Positions 1 through 11,086 of a DNA stretch of 64,000 nucleotides are shown in pieces (the stretch's first letter is position 1; each line of letters opens with the position of its first letter). The notes under the pieces are model-generated. The model was not told the DNA's origin and ran no database searches. It worked only from the letters and a program-made list of their open reading frames with translations. Made by a program: the position numbers and the translations under genes. This stretch comes from JANXQG01 sp963709175. Its GTDB lineage: Bacteria; Planctomycetota; Planctomycetia; Pirellulales; Thermoguttaceae. The stretch is taken from assembly GCA_963709175.1 (NCBI GenBank), contig CAVPVK010000015.1, positions 356,769-420,768 of the forward strand, written 5' to 3'.

Positions 1-3000
1 CCAGGGCCGTGGCGCTTCCGAGGACGATTGTGCCTCCGCTGACCGTGGTGCCGCCCGTGTAGGTGTTCGCGCCGCCGAGGATCAAGATGCCGTTTCCCAC
101 CTGGACCAGGCTGCCGGTCGACGCCGCGTTGACCGCGCTTAGATCGCTGATAGTACCGTTGAAGGTGCTCGAAACGCCGTTGCCACCGAGCGTAAGTACG
201 GTGGCGGAACCAATGCCGGTCGCATTGCCCAGTACGATGACCGAAGTGCCCGCCGCGCTTTGGGTGAGCGTGCCGACGATCGAGGGGGTCGCACTGGTGA
301 ATGCCAGGACACCCGTGCCTGAGGCGGGTGCCAACGTCACTGGGCCTGTGCCCAACGCTCCGTCGGCGGCGACCGTCAGCGTTCCCGCCGTGACGGTCGT
401 CCCGCCCGAGTAGGTATTAGCGCCGGAAAGCGTGATCGGGCCGCCCGGCGCATTGACTGCCACGGCGAGGTTCCCTCCGCCGCTGCCGTCGGCGATGACG
501 CCGGGAACCAGGCCGCCGCCGCTGCCCGACCCGCTGAAAGTAAGCGTCGTCGTATTGCCGAGTCCGGCCGAGCCACTGACGTTACCCAGAACCGTCAAGA
601 GGCTGTTGGAGTTATTTATCCAATTCTGGCTGGTCGCCGGAATCAACGTGCCGGCGCCGATGTTCAGCGCCCCGCGCCGGGCGGCATAACGATGCCGGTC
701 CCCGTCGCGTAACCCAGGTTGCTGCTGCTGGCGGCCGCGTTGATGGTCAGGCTCTGGCCATTGCCGCCGATCGTCACCGCCGCTGTCGTGGTCACGGTGA
801 GGCTGTTGATGGCATAGGAGGCATCTAGCACCGAATTGATGGGACCGGCTGCCGATGTCGCGGCAAAGACCACGTCGGTGACTCCACCGACAATCTGGCC
901 CGCGTCGACTGTGCCAGCGGCATTCGTCGACCAATTAGTGACGATTCCACTGGCATTGTAACCGCCCCAAAACGGATTCCCACCGCTGGAATGGGCGTAC
1001 TTGCCCGACCAGTAGGCGAGCGTGGGCGTCGCATTGCCGGACACTTCCAATTCCAGGGCATTATTCGAGTTGATCAGCGAAAGAGCGGATAAGCCGATAT
1101 GCGCGTCGGCCGAATTGAGGGCGAAATAGCCGGTTCCTGCGAGTGAACCGAAAGTGATCAAGGGATACATGCCGGGCGACAGCGACGCCGCGACGATATT
1201 GACCGTCACGCCGCTGGGGTTCAGGGTCAAGGTGTTGGCGCCCAGATTGATCTGGTCGGTGGCGGGCAGGCTGCTGGCGTTGACATCGAAGGTAAGCCGG
1301 GCCGGATTGGCCGAGTTGTCGCCGAGGGTCAATCCCTGCAGACTGAGCGTGGAAGTGACGCCCGCAGGCAGGCCATTCTTGCTGAAGTCGATCGCACCGC
1401 CGCCGGCCACAGTCGCCGAACCGGCGATAATGCCGTCACCGGCAGTGGTCAGAGTGGCCCCGCTGGCCACGTTGACTGCCGTGCTGGCCAGCGAGCCGCT
1501 GACGTTCAGTATACCGGCGTTGATGCTGGTGGCGCCGGTGTAAATGTTCGCGCCGCTGAGCACTAGAGTGCCGCTTCCCGCCTTGGTGAGGCTGCCGAAA
1601 CCAGCGCCGGGGGCCGGCCCAACCGCCCCGGCATATATGAGCACGCCCGACACCACGTTGATCGTAGCGTCGTTATCGCCCAGACCGATCCCGCGGTTGG
1701 CCGAGAGCGACACCGCGCCTTGTGTCTGGAGGACGCCACCCTGGATCACAAGGCTATTGGGCGTGGGCGAAGCAGGCGCTGCGCCCAGGTTGGAGTCGGC
1801 GGCGATGACTAGCGTTCCGCCGCTGACCGTAGTCGAGCCGCTGTAGCTGTTGGACGTATTGCTGAGGACCAGCATGCCCGGCCCGCTCTTGGTCACGCTC
1901 CCCGCGCCGCCAATGGCGTAGGCGGCGTTCTGGCCGCCGGCAAGGTCATAGACCAAGGCGGTACTATCGATGATGCCGCTGGTGGCCAGCGAGCCATCTT
2001 GCCCGCTCTGGCCGGTGCCAAGCTGGAGCGTGCCGCCGTTGATAAAGGTGGCGCCAATGTATGTGTTGCTGGCGGTCAGGATCAAAGTCCCCGGGCCGGC
2101 CTGGTAAAGCGGCAGTCCCCCCAGTCCCGGAAAATCGGCGATTACGCCGGAAACGGTGAGGTTCGCGCTGGTGGCGAAGGTCAGCGATTCGCCGCTGCCG
2201 GCAACCAGCCACATGGGGGCCGACCAGGTGGACGGAGCACCCACCGTGCTGATCGTGCCGCTCGATTGTCCATAGCCCCAGCGGGGACCGGAGTAACCGT
2301 TGCTGGTAACCGTGGCGCCGTTGAGGAAGAACGCGCCCATGTAGGGGCCGTCCCAGCCGTCGCTGTTGGTAAGCTCGAAGTTCAGCGTCCCGCCGTTAAC
2401 CACAATCGTATTGAGCTGCGAGGCACCAATTTGACCGCCGCTGCCATTGGCGCCGCCGATGTTGAGGGTCGCCCCGGCCGCCACGGTGACGACGTTGTTC
2501 TCCCCCAGGGCCGTATTGCCGACTAGATTGCCGGTTGCCGACGTCAGCGTTCCTGCGCTGATCGTCACGTTTCCGCTGAACGAATTGGCCGCGTTGAGGG
2601 TCAACTGGCCCGTACCCATGGTGATCAGGCTGCCGCTGCCGCTGATGACATAGCTGGCGGTCTGGTTGCCGGAGAGGTCATAGACCAGTGTCGCGTTGTT
2701 GGTCAGGCCGCTGGTATTGGAGATCGACCCGTCTTGCCCGCTTTGGCCGGTGCCCAACTGCAGCGTACCGCCGCTGATCGTTGTTGGGCCGGTATAGGTA
2801 TTCGACGCTGTCAGCGTCAACAGGTTGTTGCCGGATTGCGTCAGGCTACCGTTGCCGCTGATCGCGCCGCCCAGAATCTGGTTCGTCGTGGTATTGAAGA
2901 CCAACGCACCGTTATTGGGAATCGCCGCGGCATAGGAGCCGCTCCCCAGCGAGCCCGCCCCGGCTATTATCAGGCTGCCGCCGCCAATCGTCGTCGGGCC

Positions 3001-3909
3001 GGTATAGGAATTCGTGCCAGAGAGCACGACGGTTCCGCCACCCGATCCAAACGTGAGCGTGGTGTCGGCCGCGCCGTAACCTGGATCGCCCGCGGCTGTG
3101 GCTATGGAGTTCGGCGTGGAACCGTTGGTAGTGAAATCGGTTCCCAGGTAATTCGTTCCGACAATGTACTGCGCAGACAAGGCCTGCGCGTCGATATTGT
3201 TGCCCACCTGCGTCAACTCCACCACCACGCACTTGGCGTAGGGGCTGTCGACCACCTGCAACTGATACGTCGCAGTGCCCCCGCTATTAGCGAGGAAATA
3301 TGCGGTTCCCGGAATGGCCCCGCCCGTGATGTACAGGCCGCCCATCGTGCCACCCGCAGAAGTGAGGCTGGCCAGCGACTCATTGCTGGCGATCTGCGTT
3401 GGAGTGGTTTGCAAGTACGAGGAGTAGGCCACGGTGGCCAGGTTACCGAAGGTGATGCCAAATCCGCCGGAGATATTGCCCGCATCGGTTAGCGTCGAGC
3501 CAGTGGCGGCGTTCCACGCCTGGTTTGCTCCGAGCGCTACGGCCGCGTTGATCGTAGCGTCGGCGTTGGCCGTAATGCCGCCGGCGCCGACAGTAAGAGT
3601 GTTGCTGCCGCCGGCAATGGTGAATCCCGCGTTGTTGAAAGTGACGCTATTGGCGTTGATGTTGGTTCCCAAGTTCACGGGGCCGACGCCCAAAGTGGCG
3701 AAGACGGCGTCGCTGCCGTCGGTCCAGGCGGAGCCCGACCAGTTCAGCGAACCCGAGGAATTACTCCAAAAGGAGTCGCCCGAGCCGTTGTCCCAGGTCA
3801 GCGAGAACGCCATGACCGGTCGACCGAAGCTGGCGAGCGCCAACGCCGCAGCAAGGACGGCAAACAACCCATTTCGAACGATTGCAACGCGACGAAATTG
3901 ATCTTTCAT
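1..3909 (-). CDS. Autotransporter-associated beta-strand repeat surface protein (3' end outside window, frameshifted)
   Basis: Large exported protein whose C-terminus lies beyond the left edge. The chosen start at 3909 has an AAGG ribosome site and opens a signal peptide (MKDQFRRVAIVRNG, a hydrophobic stretch, then AFS); a longer reading up to 3981 lacks this logic. The body is built of low-complexity Gly/Ser/Thr/Asn modules with recurring NTYTGPTTI, GGTLQLGTGQSG and SGSGSLTKSG motifs, the hallmark of the passenger-associated beta-strand repeat family found in surface proteins. The frame stops at 664-666, but the next frame continues the same repeats to position 1 (ALNIGAGTL, then GANTYSGGTTV and GANTYTGGTTV). 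Restoring one G in the G run at 670-673 joins both frames exactly. A PEP-CTERM or other sorting tail would be expected in the missing part. The function is probably structural or adhesive; no catalytic motif is visible. Confidence 0.85.
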
Positions 3910-4166
3910 GATACCTTCGCAAATTGTTGACGGAGTTGCATTACCGATCATGATTCCCTTCGGGCCCCTACGGCGGGACATGAACCATCATGTCCTGCGT
4001 GTCCGATTATAGTCGCGTACAAGTGCTCGAGCAATGTGCGAACAAATGAATTCAGTTTAATTTGTGGTCCACAGGGAGAGGAAGGAACAGAAATGTCGCG
4101 CCTCATCCACTATGTGAAGTGCCATCGAGTCGGCGACGGCCGCACGGATGGGATTGAACTGGACCG

Positions 4167-4196
4167 TTGCGTCCCCATATTAACGCCTGTTATGCT
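4167..4196 (+). promoter_or_regulatory. Candidate sigma-70 promoter of the beta-helix gene
   Basis: TTGCGT at 4167-4172 and TATGCT at 4191-4196 are 18 bp apart, about 40 bp upstream of the GGGGAGG ribosome site (4224-4230). This fits a housekeeping promoter. The rest of the 3910-4237 gap holds only a weak 43-codon reading frame from 4093 with a purine-rich leader, which I do not call. Confidence 0.35.
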
Positions 4197-4237
4197 AATC
4201 TGCTGTAAGCACTCCAACCCGTAGGGGAGGTTTGATG

Positions 4238-5580
4238 ATGAAAATCAGAACCGCGCTATTCCCATGGTTGCTGGCGTTGACCTTCCTCGTCGCGACAGAT
4301 GGTTTTCAGCCCAAAACCGTTCGTGCCGAGACCCACACGGCCTCAGCGTTGACACCGGGATCTGTCTGGGACGCCATCAACGCGGCCAAGGACGGCGACA
4401 TTGTGCAACTCCCCGAGGGGACGGCGGTGTGGAAGCGCGGATGGAACTCCGGGCATTGGGCGAAGATGAAAGCGATCACCGTCCGGGCGCCGGAATCGAC
4501 AAGACGATCATTCGCACCGATACAACCACAGCCCCTGGAGACAAGTCGTTCGTGTTGAACGGAGCGGAGGGAAAACCCTTCCGCATCACGGGAATTACCT
4601 TCGACGGCACCGGGTTCGCCAACGCGGGAACGTGGGTCGGCGAAGTCGTGATTAGCGGGAATTGCAAGAACTTCCGCGTCGACCACTGCAAGTTCCTGAA
4701 TATGGACCAGATGCTGACGATCAGCGGAGACACCTACGGCCTGGTTGACCACTGCTGCTTTTACGCCCTGAAGAAGAACCGCCTGGCTCAGACAATTTAC
4801 TGCCAGGGCCCCGGCAAGGTCGCCTTCACCCGGCCCCTCACTCTGGGCACGGCCAAGGCCGTCTACTTCGAGGACAATGAGGCCCACTTCAGCCCGGCGG
4901 TCGTGAACACCGATGGCAACAACCCGTGGATCGTGCCCTACAACGGCGCGCGGGTCGTGATCCGGCACAACAAGATCATCAATAGCCAACTCGAAATCTA
5001 CAGGGTCCGCGCGGGGGCCTATGGGTCCCAGAGCGCCGAGATTTACGACAACACGTTCTCCGCAGAGGGCCTGAAGATGGGCCGACCGCAGGGCTTCATC
5101 TTCATTGCCGGCGGCGTGGCCATGGTCTTCAACAACACAGTGATCGGAACGACCTACAACACCTGCACGATTCAAGTCAGCCACGAAAGATCGTTCCAGG
5201 CCATCGGCGAGTTTGGGATCTGCGATGGCACGAACCCGATCGACGGCAACCAGATTCCTGCGGGCCAGGTAGGGGCCGGCTATCCGGCTTTTGGCCAACC
5301 AGGTCGGGCGACGGACGCCGACGGCGACGGCGTGTTCGAGCCATCGCCCTGCTACGCCTGGAACAACACGCTCAATGGGGCGAAGCTCAACATGGTACTG
5401 CGCCCTTGGGCGGATCCACAACAAACAGCGCGACAGGCAGCGCACGTCAAGGAAGGGCGGGATTTCTTCAACGAGGCGCCCAAGCCCGAGTATTACAAGC
5501 CGTACGTCTATCCGCATCCGCTGCAAAGCGGCTGGGACGCGCTGATGAAGAGCGCCGCGGCGGCTGCCGCAAGGCCGTAA
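4238..5580 (+). CDS. Exported right-handed beta-helix (pectate-lyase-like) protein, frameshifted
   Basis: About 447 residues. A signal peptide (MKIRTALFPWLLALTFLVA) is followed by the usual opening of parallel beta-helix proteins, SVWDAINAAKDGDIVQLPEGT. The middle contains repeated beta-helix rungs with buried Asn/His/Phe positions (FRVDHCKF, YGLVDHCCFY, ARVVIRHNKI, AEIYDNTF, AMVFNNTV), typical of right-handed parallel beta-helix folds in polysaccharide-active or adhesive proteins. The strong GGGGAGG site at 4224-4230 favours ATG 4238 over ATG 4235. The frame breaks at the G run 4485-4487: ...AITVR continues as GAGIDKTIIRT if one G is added. Substrate unknown; no lyase catalytic triad can be assigned from sequence alone. 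It converges on the minus-strand glycosidase-like gene 30 bp away. Confidence 0.8.
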
Positions 5581-5610
5581 ATCGGCGGTGAATCGCGCCG
5601 CACTCCAAAG

Positions 5611-7595
5611 TTACGGCGCGGCGATCTCGACGATCAGCGGATGGTCACTCAACGTCAGCGGCACCGCGCTGACGTTGGCGAAGGTCCGCAGGGCGCAACG
5701 CCGACTGTCGGATCGTATACCTTCACCGCCGCCTGCGAGGCGCCAAACTTCACCGCGACGTCGTCGGAACCCTTCGCCCGCTCGCCCCATACGGCCAACT
5801 CCAGCGTCCCGTCGCTCTTCTGGATTAGCAGGTCGTGCACAGTCGTCGATCGGTCGGGGATGGTGTAATCGAGCTTGCGCCGGGCGAAGCTGGACGATCG
5901 GTCCGCAAGAATCGTGGTGAGGTTGTGGAGGTAGCTCGCCGAGGCCTTGTGCGAGTAATCGTCGCGGACAAAGCCCCACGCCCCTTGACCTGAGGAATCG
6001 TGCAGCATGTAGACGAAGGTGTAGGTCCAGCCCCGCTTGAACGCGTCCAGGTAGAGGTTGAGGAAAAGCTTCCCCTGCTCGACCTCGGAAATCGCATCGG
6101 TGTGACCGCCGCCACCGGCAAGCGTGCTCCAGCCGGTCTCGGTGGTGACCCTGGGCAACTTCTCGAGTTCGGCCTTGGTATAGCCGTTAAAGCCTCCGCC
6201 CCACCAGGTGTGGCCGTACTCGCCGTACAGCCCGTCCCACTTGCCTTTCAGCGCCGGGTCTTCCGCGTTCCAGGCGATGTTGTCCTCCGTAATGCCCTTG
6301 AGATGGTCGCAGACATAATTGTGGGGATTGGCGTAATCGGCGTATTTCGTGCCGTCGGGCATCAAGGCCCCTGCGCCCTTGGGGATGGTCAAGAACTGCA
6401 GCCCGCAATTGTCCGGTTCTGAGCCGCCGGCCTCGCTGGAATGAAAAACCGGAATGCCGGCCAGCTTGGGATCGGCTTTCACGGCGGCATATAGATCCGC
6501 CTGAAAACGGGCGATCGGCAGAGACGTCTTGTTCGAGGAGGTTGCCCCCTTGTAAGTGACGTGCCAATTGTTCGGCTCGTTGGGCCCGTCGACGGCCAGC
6601 AGGGCGCCCGCCGCCGCCAAGGTTTCGTACTCGGCCAGGCTGGCCGCGACGTCCCCGTTGATAGGCAGCAGGACCGCTTTGGCCCCGGATGCCCGATGAA
6701 TGTCGATGAACGATTGCAGGGTCTTGGGATCGGTCGTGCCGTCATCGCGGATGGCGCGGATGCCGATGTAACTCAGGCACTCCGCAACCCTGGCAGGATT
6801 GTCCTCGCCTTGCCGGACATGCGTGCACGCGCCGATCGAGTTAAGGAAATCGTTGGCCTTCACGGCGGTCGTCGGGCCCTTGACCGGCGTTACCCAAAGC
6901 TGGAATTGGCGGTCAAAGAATGCCGCTTCGCCCCACGCCGGGTTACCCGCCATGGCGAACTTCATCCAGCGGCCCGGACCGGACTGGGCATCCGGATTGC
7001 TCTTGTCCCGGCTATAGCAACGGAGGTAGAGGTCCCGGGTATGCAATCCACCGAACATCATCCTGCCTTCGACGAAATGGTCGATGATCAGCGGCTGCAC
7101 TTTGGCTTGGTGGAGTTCGCGGATGGTAGTCCATCTCTGGCCGTCCGTGCTAAATTCGACGCCGCCGACCGAACTGCCGCCGGCGTCCCATTCGCTCCAG
7201 CCCGCGTCGAAGCGAAAGCTTCCGATCGGCCGGTCGAAGTGCAGCTTGAAGACCAGCCGGCCATTGGCGTGGCTATCGACGGTGAGCACAAGGGGCCAGC
7301 CCGTGTCGGAGCCGGGCTCGGTGAATTTCACGCCGGCCGTCTCGAAATAGTCGCCCCGGTTCCCGTAGGGCAGCCAGATGTGGGTTTCCTCGGTGCTCGG
7401 ATCGAATTCCTGCTTGGGGCCGTAGGCGTAGCCGGCCTGCTTTAGGTCATTCCAGGAGCGAGGAATATCGGCCCCTAACTTGATTTCCAACGTCTTGCCG
7501 GTCTCGGCAAAGGCATTGCCGGGGGCCATCGCCAGTCCGACCATTAGCGCGGAGAGAGTCAGTTGTTGCAGTAAGGTCAATGGTGCGATTTTCAA
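5611..7595 (-). CDS. Exported glycoside-hydrolase-like protein (TIM-barrel clan A type), frameshifted at 3' end
   Basis: About 661 residues with a signal peptide (MKIAPLTLLQQLTLSALMVGLAMA...AFA). Residues ~30-230 resemble a beta-sandwich/carbohydrate-binding region. Residues ~250-560 look like a clan-A TIM barrel: DGPNEPNNW carries the Asn-Glu pair expected of the acid/base, and TTETGWST supplies a likely nucleophile Glu. No exact GH family can be assigned by eye. The open frame ends at 5655 with an unrelated tail, but one extra G in the run at 5691-5693 restores VAPLRTFANV...VEIAAP and a stop at 5611, giving a plausible beta-strand C-terminus. It is probably involved in polysaccharide breakdown or remodelling in the periplasm or outside the cell. 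Confidence 0.75.
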
Positions 7596-7764
7596 TCGTG
7601 GACTCCCGTGAGATCGAGGTGGGAATTGCCAGGCAATGGCTGGCGGGGCGAGGATTGGGGCGGGACCGGCCTGCGATGGGGCCGGTTATGGCAGCATACT
7701 AACACAGCTCTCGAAGCCAAGCAAGTAAGAAAGTCACGTCTCGAACTTGCCACTGGGTTGCAGG

Positions 7765-10164
7765 TCAGAAATCGAAGGTCAAGTTCCGCAAGTCGTCTCG
7801 ACGCACGAGCGCCGTCGCGGCAAGCTGGTCAATCTCGGCGTGCAGGCCGCTATCGGGCCGGTGCGCCAACCTCAGGGCGTGCAACTGCCGGCTCAGTGCG
7901 GCCAGAGCCACGTGCCGGCCGTCGCTGGGATCGAACTTCCGCAAGGGCAAGTAGTCGAGGATGCTGGGCGAACCGAACCCCTTGCCACCGGCCACGCTGT
8001 GGGCGACCACCAGGTCGCCGACGAGCGAACTGTTCAAGAGCGAACAAAGGTAATGGGCCTCGTCGCCGCTGAGGCAAGCGATGAGCACGCATGTTTCCTG
8101 GGGAATCACCGGCCGCGGGCCCAAGAGCGGATCGTCCCAGGTCTCCACAACCGCCGCGCGGATCTTGTGGTCCATCCGCCGCCAGATCACCTTGGCGGCA
8201 GAGAGCGTATAGGGGCCAACGTTGTACATCGAATAGAACGGTTGCCGATCTTGATAGCGGCGATAGGCGGCACGAGCCGTCAAGAGCGAGTGGAACTGCC
8301 GTAGATAGGCCAACGTTTTCGGGCATTCGCGGCCCAGGCGATCCTCGGGGATGCCCGACCGCGTTTGCGGGTCCTGCACCAGGAGTAGGTGGGCCGAAGG
8401 CCGGGCCGACCAGCGATCGACGTCGGTCCAGCGGACCAGCGGGTAAATCAACTCGGGCTCGATTTCCGCCTCGACGATTTCCACGCGGCGTTTCGCCTTG
8501 CCAACAAGATTGCGGACGCGAACGCCGCACTTCCCCCTGCCCTGCACCTCCAGCCAGTAAACGGCGTTGGCCCCGCCGCTATTGGCGCCGAGATGGGCCG
8601 TGTAATCGGCCGACCCGATCAGACGGTCCATCGCCTCTTGTGCCCCGGGCGGCAGAACGATCCACGGGGACGTGGGACAGGCCGGATCGATGGGCTGGGC
8701 GAGGAGGTTGGTCCGCAGGAAGCTGGGCTCAGCCCTCACCCCCGGCCCCTCTCCCGTCCTACTGAATACAGCAGTCGGGCGAGGGGAGACGAAACTCTCA
8801 ACCGCCCCCTGGCCTCCGACTTCCGACTTCAGACCTCCGACCGCCGACCTCTGGTCCTCGTAAGTCCACTTGACATACGGCACGGGATAGGTCGTTGGCT
8901 GGCCCTTTTCCAGCACGACGACGCTCGTCCAATTGGCCGCCGGAGCAAAGGGCCGAACCGCGACCAGGTCGTCCACCTGCAAGACCCGCAGCGGCAGCCC
9001 GTCGGCACCGAGGCGAAATCGGCGGAGACCGTCGCCGGCGCCCTTCGTCTGAAAAAGCGTTTGCGTGATCACCATGCCCAACCGCCCGCCGGATGCCAGG
9101 TATCGATCGGCGGCCGAGTAGAGCACGAGCATGGAAAGGTCCTTCTTGCCACCGCCATGCCGGGCTTCGTTGCCAGAAAGCGAAAAGAGCCCGTAGCGCT
9201 GCCAGTGCGGCTTGGTGCTCTCGCGGTACTCGGCGGGCAGGTTGTCCCAGGCGATCCAGGGCGGATTTCCGACGACAAAATCAAAGGCGGGTTCATCGGC
9301 CCGCTGATCCAGGATCGCGTCACGGACGAAGACTGGCAGGTCGATGGGCGATTCCGGCCGCCGCAGATCGGCGATCGCCAGAAGATAATTCGCCCGCGCC
9401 GAGGCCACGGCGAGCGGATGCAGATCGAAGCCGACGATGGGAGGTGGAAGTCGCAGCGGTGATGCCGACGAGGCCGCGGATTGCCGCCAGCGGCGGAGGG
9501 CAGCCAAGAGAAACGTGCCCGAGCCGCACGTGGGATCGAGCACTCGGGCGCCAGGCTGTCCATGGTAACCGACCGCGTCGAGTACATGCTCTGCCAGCCA
9601 CGCGGGCGTGTAGTACTCGCCCAAGCCGTGGCGGACGGCGCGAGGAAAGAGCGACTCGTAGAGCGACTTGAGCAGATCGCCGCCTCCCGCAGCATGGGCG
9701 ACGACGGCCCCGGGATCGTAGCCAGAGACCCGCGCGGCGGCGCGAACCATGGCCCGCTCCAAGTCGGGCGAGCCGATCGGCAACATCCAGTCGAACGGCT
9801 CGCCGCAGTAGAGAGGGGCCGCTACGGTCGGCTTTAGACCCAGCGATGCGAGCACGTGGTTCACCAGGAGTTCCAGCAGGAGGATGTACCACGATTGCAG
9901 GGCAAATAAGACATGCGGAAATCGCGCGGGATCGCATGCAATTTCGTAGTGCTGGGCCAAGCGGTCCAAACGAGCCTTGGGCCTCGGCCAGTCCTGGCCG
10001 CAAGTCTTGCGGAAAAGGTCAGTCCATCGGGCCAGCGAACTCGCGGAATTACCCTCCGTGCGTTCGATGGCGGCGGCCAGTGCGCGGACGCCCTGGCGCG
10101 CAGATTCAGCCTTGCCGCCGAAATCGCCGACCACCTGCTGCGCTAGGGAGGAAACGGAGTGCAT
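7765..10164 (-). CDS. N6-adenine DNA methyltransferase, Eco57I/type IIG-like
   Basis: About 799 residues from ATG 10164; a GTG at 10179, abutting the upstream stop, is an alternative start. Motif X/I region: GEYYTPAWLAEHVLD followed by the SAM-binding DPTCGSGTFLL (~residue 208). The catalytic motif IV is NPPW (~residue 300), in FDFVVGNPPWIAW. The C-terminal third (YTLSAAKVIWRR, LCSLLNSS, SPSILDYLPLRKF) matches target-recognition regions of Eco57I-type N6-methyltransferases. I see no convincing nuclease motif at the N-terminus and no endonuclease gene beside it, so it is either a solitary methylase or part of a reduced modification system. Residues ~435-480 are encoded by two dispersed-repeat sequences inserted in frame between conserved segments. 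It lies directly downstream of the two-component genes, with a gap of 0-15 bp. Confidence 0.85.
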   Translation of the reverse strand: MHSVSSLAQQVVGDFGGKAESARQGVRALAAAIERTEGNSASSLARWTDLFRKTCGQDWPRPKARLDRLAQHYEIACDPARFPHVLFALQSWYILLLELLVNHVLASLGLKPTVAAPLYCGEPFDWMLPIGSPDLERAMVRAAARVSGYDPGAVVAHAAGGGDLLKSLYESLFPRAVRHGLGEYYTPAWLAEHVLDAVGYHGQPGARVLDPTCGSGTFLLAALRRWRQSAASSASPLRLPPPIVGFDLHPLAVASARANYLLAIADLRRPESPIDLPVFVRDAILDQRADEPAFDFVVGNPPWIAWDNLPAEYRESTKPHWQRYGLFSLSGNEARHGGGKKDLSMLVLYSAADRYLASGGRLGMVITQTLFQTKGAGDGLRRFRLGADGLPLRVLQVDDLVAVRPFAPAANWTSVVVLEKGQPTTYPVPYVKWTYEDQRSAVGGLKSEVGGQGAVESFVSPRPTAVFSRTGEGPGVRAEPSFLRTNLLAQPIDPACPTSPWIVLPPGAQEAMDRLIGSADYTAHLGANSGGANAVYWLEVQGRGKCGVRVRNLVGKAKRRVEIVEAEIEPELIYPLVRWTDVDRWSARPSAHLLLVQDPQTRSGIPEDRLGRECPKTLAYLRQFHSLLTARAAYRRYQDRQPFYSMYNVGPYTLSAAKVIWRRMDHKIRAAVVETWDDPLLGPRPVIPQETCVLIACLSGDEAHYLCSLLNSSLVGDLVVAHSVAGGKGFGSPSILDYLPLRKFDPSDGRHVALAALSRQLHALRLAHRPDSGLHAEIDQLAATALVRRDDLRNLTFDF
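8729..8790 (-). repeat. GC-rich palindromic dispersed repeat, copy A (inside methyltransferase)
   Basis: Read on the minus strand it contains gggagaggggccgggggtg, preceded by a pairing arm (ctcccctcgccc), so it can form a stem-loop. The same core occurs at 33880-33925, and a diverged form at 36162-36216. It is translated in frame as RTGEGPGVRAEP within the methyltransferase. Confidence 0.75.
8808..8858 (-). repeat. 'cggaagtcggagg'-type short tandem repeat inside methyltransferase
   Basis: Minus-strand sequence with repeated ggtcggaggtctgaagtcgg-like heptamers, translated as SAVGGLKSEVGGQ. It resembles intergenic filler repeats rather than protein-coding DNA and lies 20 bp from repeat A. Confidence 0.55.
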
Positions 10165-10179
10165 TCCGAAACGGACCAC

Positions 10180-11086
10180 TTATACCAGGCAGCGGCCGTT
10201 GGCGCAGGCCTGCTTGACCAGCGTGACCTCGTTGCCGCGGTCATTGAAGGCGACCTCGTCCATGAATGCCTGCATGAGCAGAATCCCGCGTCCGGAGACC
10301 TTTTCGAGATTAGCCGGATCGGTGGGGTCGGGCAGCGAGGAAGGATCAAAACCCCGTCCCTCGTCGCGAATAGTGAAAACCGCCGATCCGCGGGCCAGGC
10401 GGACTTCGATCTCGATGCGGCGATCCCGATAGGGCGACTCGCGGCGACGGGCTTCGGCGAGCGCATGGTAGGCGTCGCCGTCAACCTCGCGGAGCGACGA
10501 GTTGAGTTCCAGGTTCCCGTGGAACATGGCATTTGCCAGGGCTTCACCCAGCCCAACGCCCATCCGCACGCGGTCGGCGTCGTCGCAGATGCCCAAGGCA
10601 ACGCATTCTTCTTGAAAGTGCACGATGAGCGGATGGAAGTAAGCCGGATCGTTGGGCACGGAGTAAACCCGCTCGCTGCTGGCGAGACATTCCATCGCCT
10701 TCTGGTAATGCGACCCTTCGAACGCCGCCTCGAGGACCTTGCCCACGGCGCCTCGCAGTGTGTCGTGCAGAAATCGCTTGGGCACGTAGCTGGCCGCTCC
10801 TACCTGCAAGGCGCGGAAGGCGATCTCCTCGCTGCCCTGGGAGGTCATGAGAATGACCGGCACGCGGCAATACTTCTCGCGGATGGCGGAAACCAGTTGC
10901 AGGCCGTCGATCGGGCGCATTTGCAGGTCGGTCAGCACAAGATCCGGCGCTCTCTCCTTGGATGCTCTGCAGGGCCTCTTCGCCGCTGGCGGCATAATCG
11001 ACGACAAAATTCGCCTCTCTCTTGAGGATTTCGCCGGCCATCATGCGATCGACGGCGCAGTCGTCAACAACCAACACTCGCGTCAT
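10180..11086 (-). CDS. Response regulator receiver fused to RsbW-like ATPase domain, frameshifted
   Basis: About 301 residues. A perfect AGGAGGTG site precedes ATG 11086, which overlaps the upstream kinase stop as ATGA, so the two are translationally coupled. The N-terminus is a receiver domain (MTRVLVVDDCAVDR, phospho-acceptor in LVLTDLQM ~residue 50). The C-terminal half is a GHKL ATPase of the anti-sigma/serine-kinase type (GEALANAMFHGNLELN, then GRGFDPSSLP and SGRGILLMQAFMD). The frame changes near 10951-10956; removing one base gives SIQGEAPDLVLTDLQM. Likely role: phosphorylation-controlled protein kinase or anti-sigma factor acting downstream of the hybrid kinase. The receiver-RsbW fusion is an output without a DNA-binding domain. 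Confidence 0.8.

Noticed and set aside
4093..4224. Small 43-residue gene before the beta-helix gene
   Set aside because: Overlaps the likely promoter and has no recognisable features; a purine-rich leader alone is insufficient.
7765..10164. Complete restriction-modification system
   Set aside because: Only the methyltransferase is present; no nuclease domain or neighbouring endonuclease could be identified.
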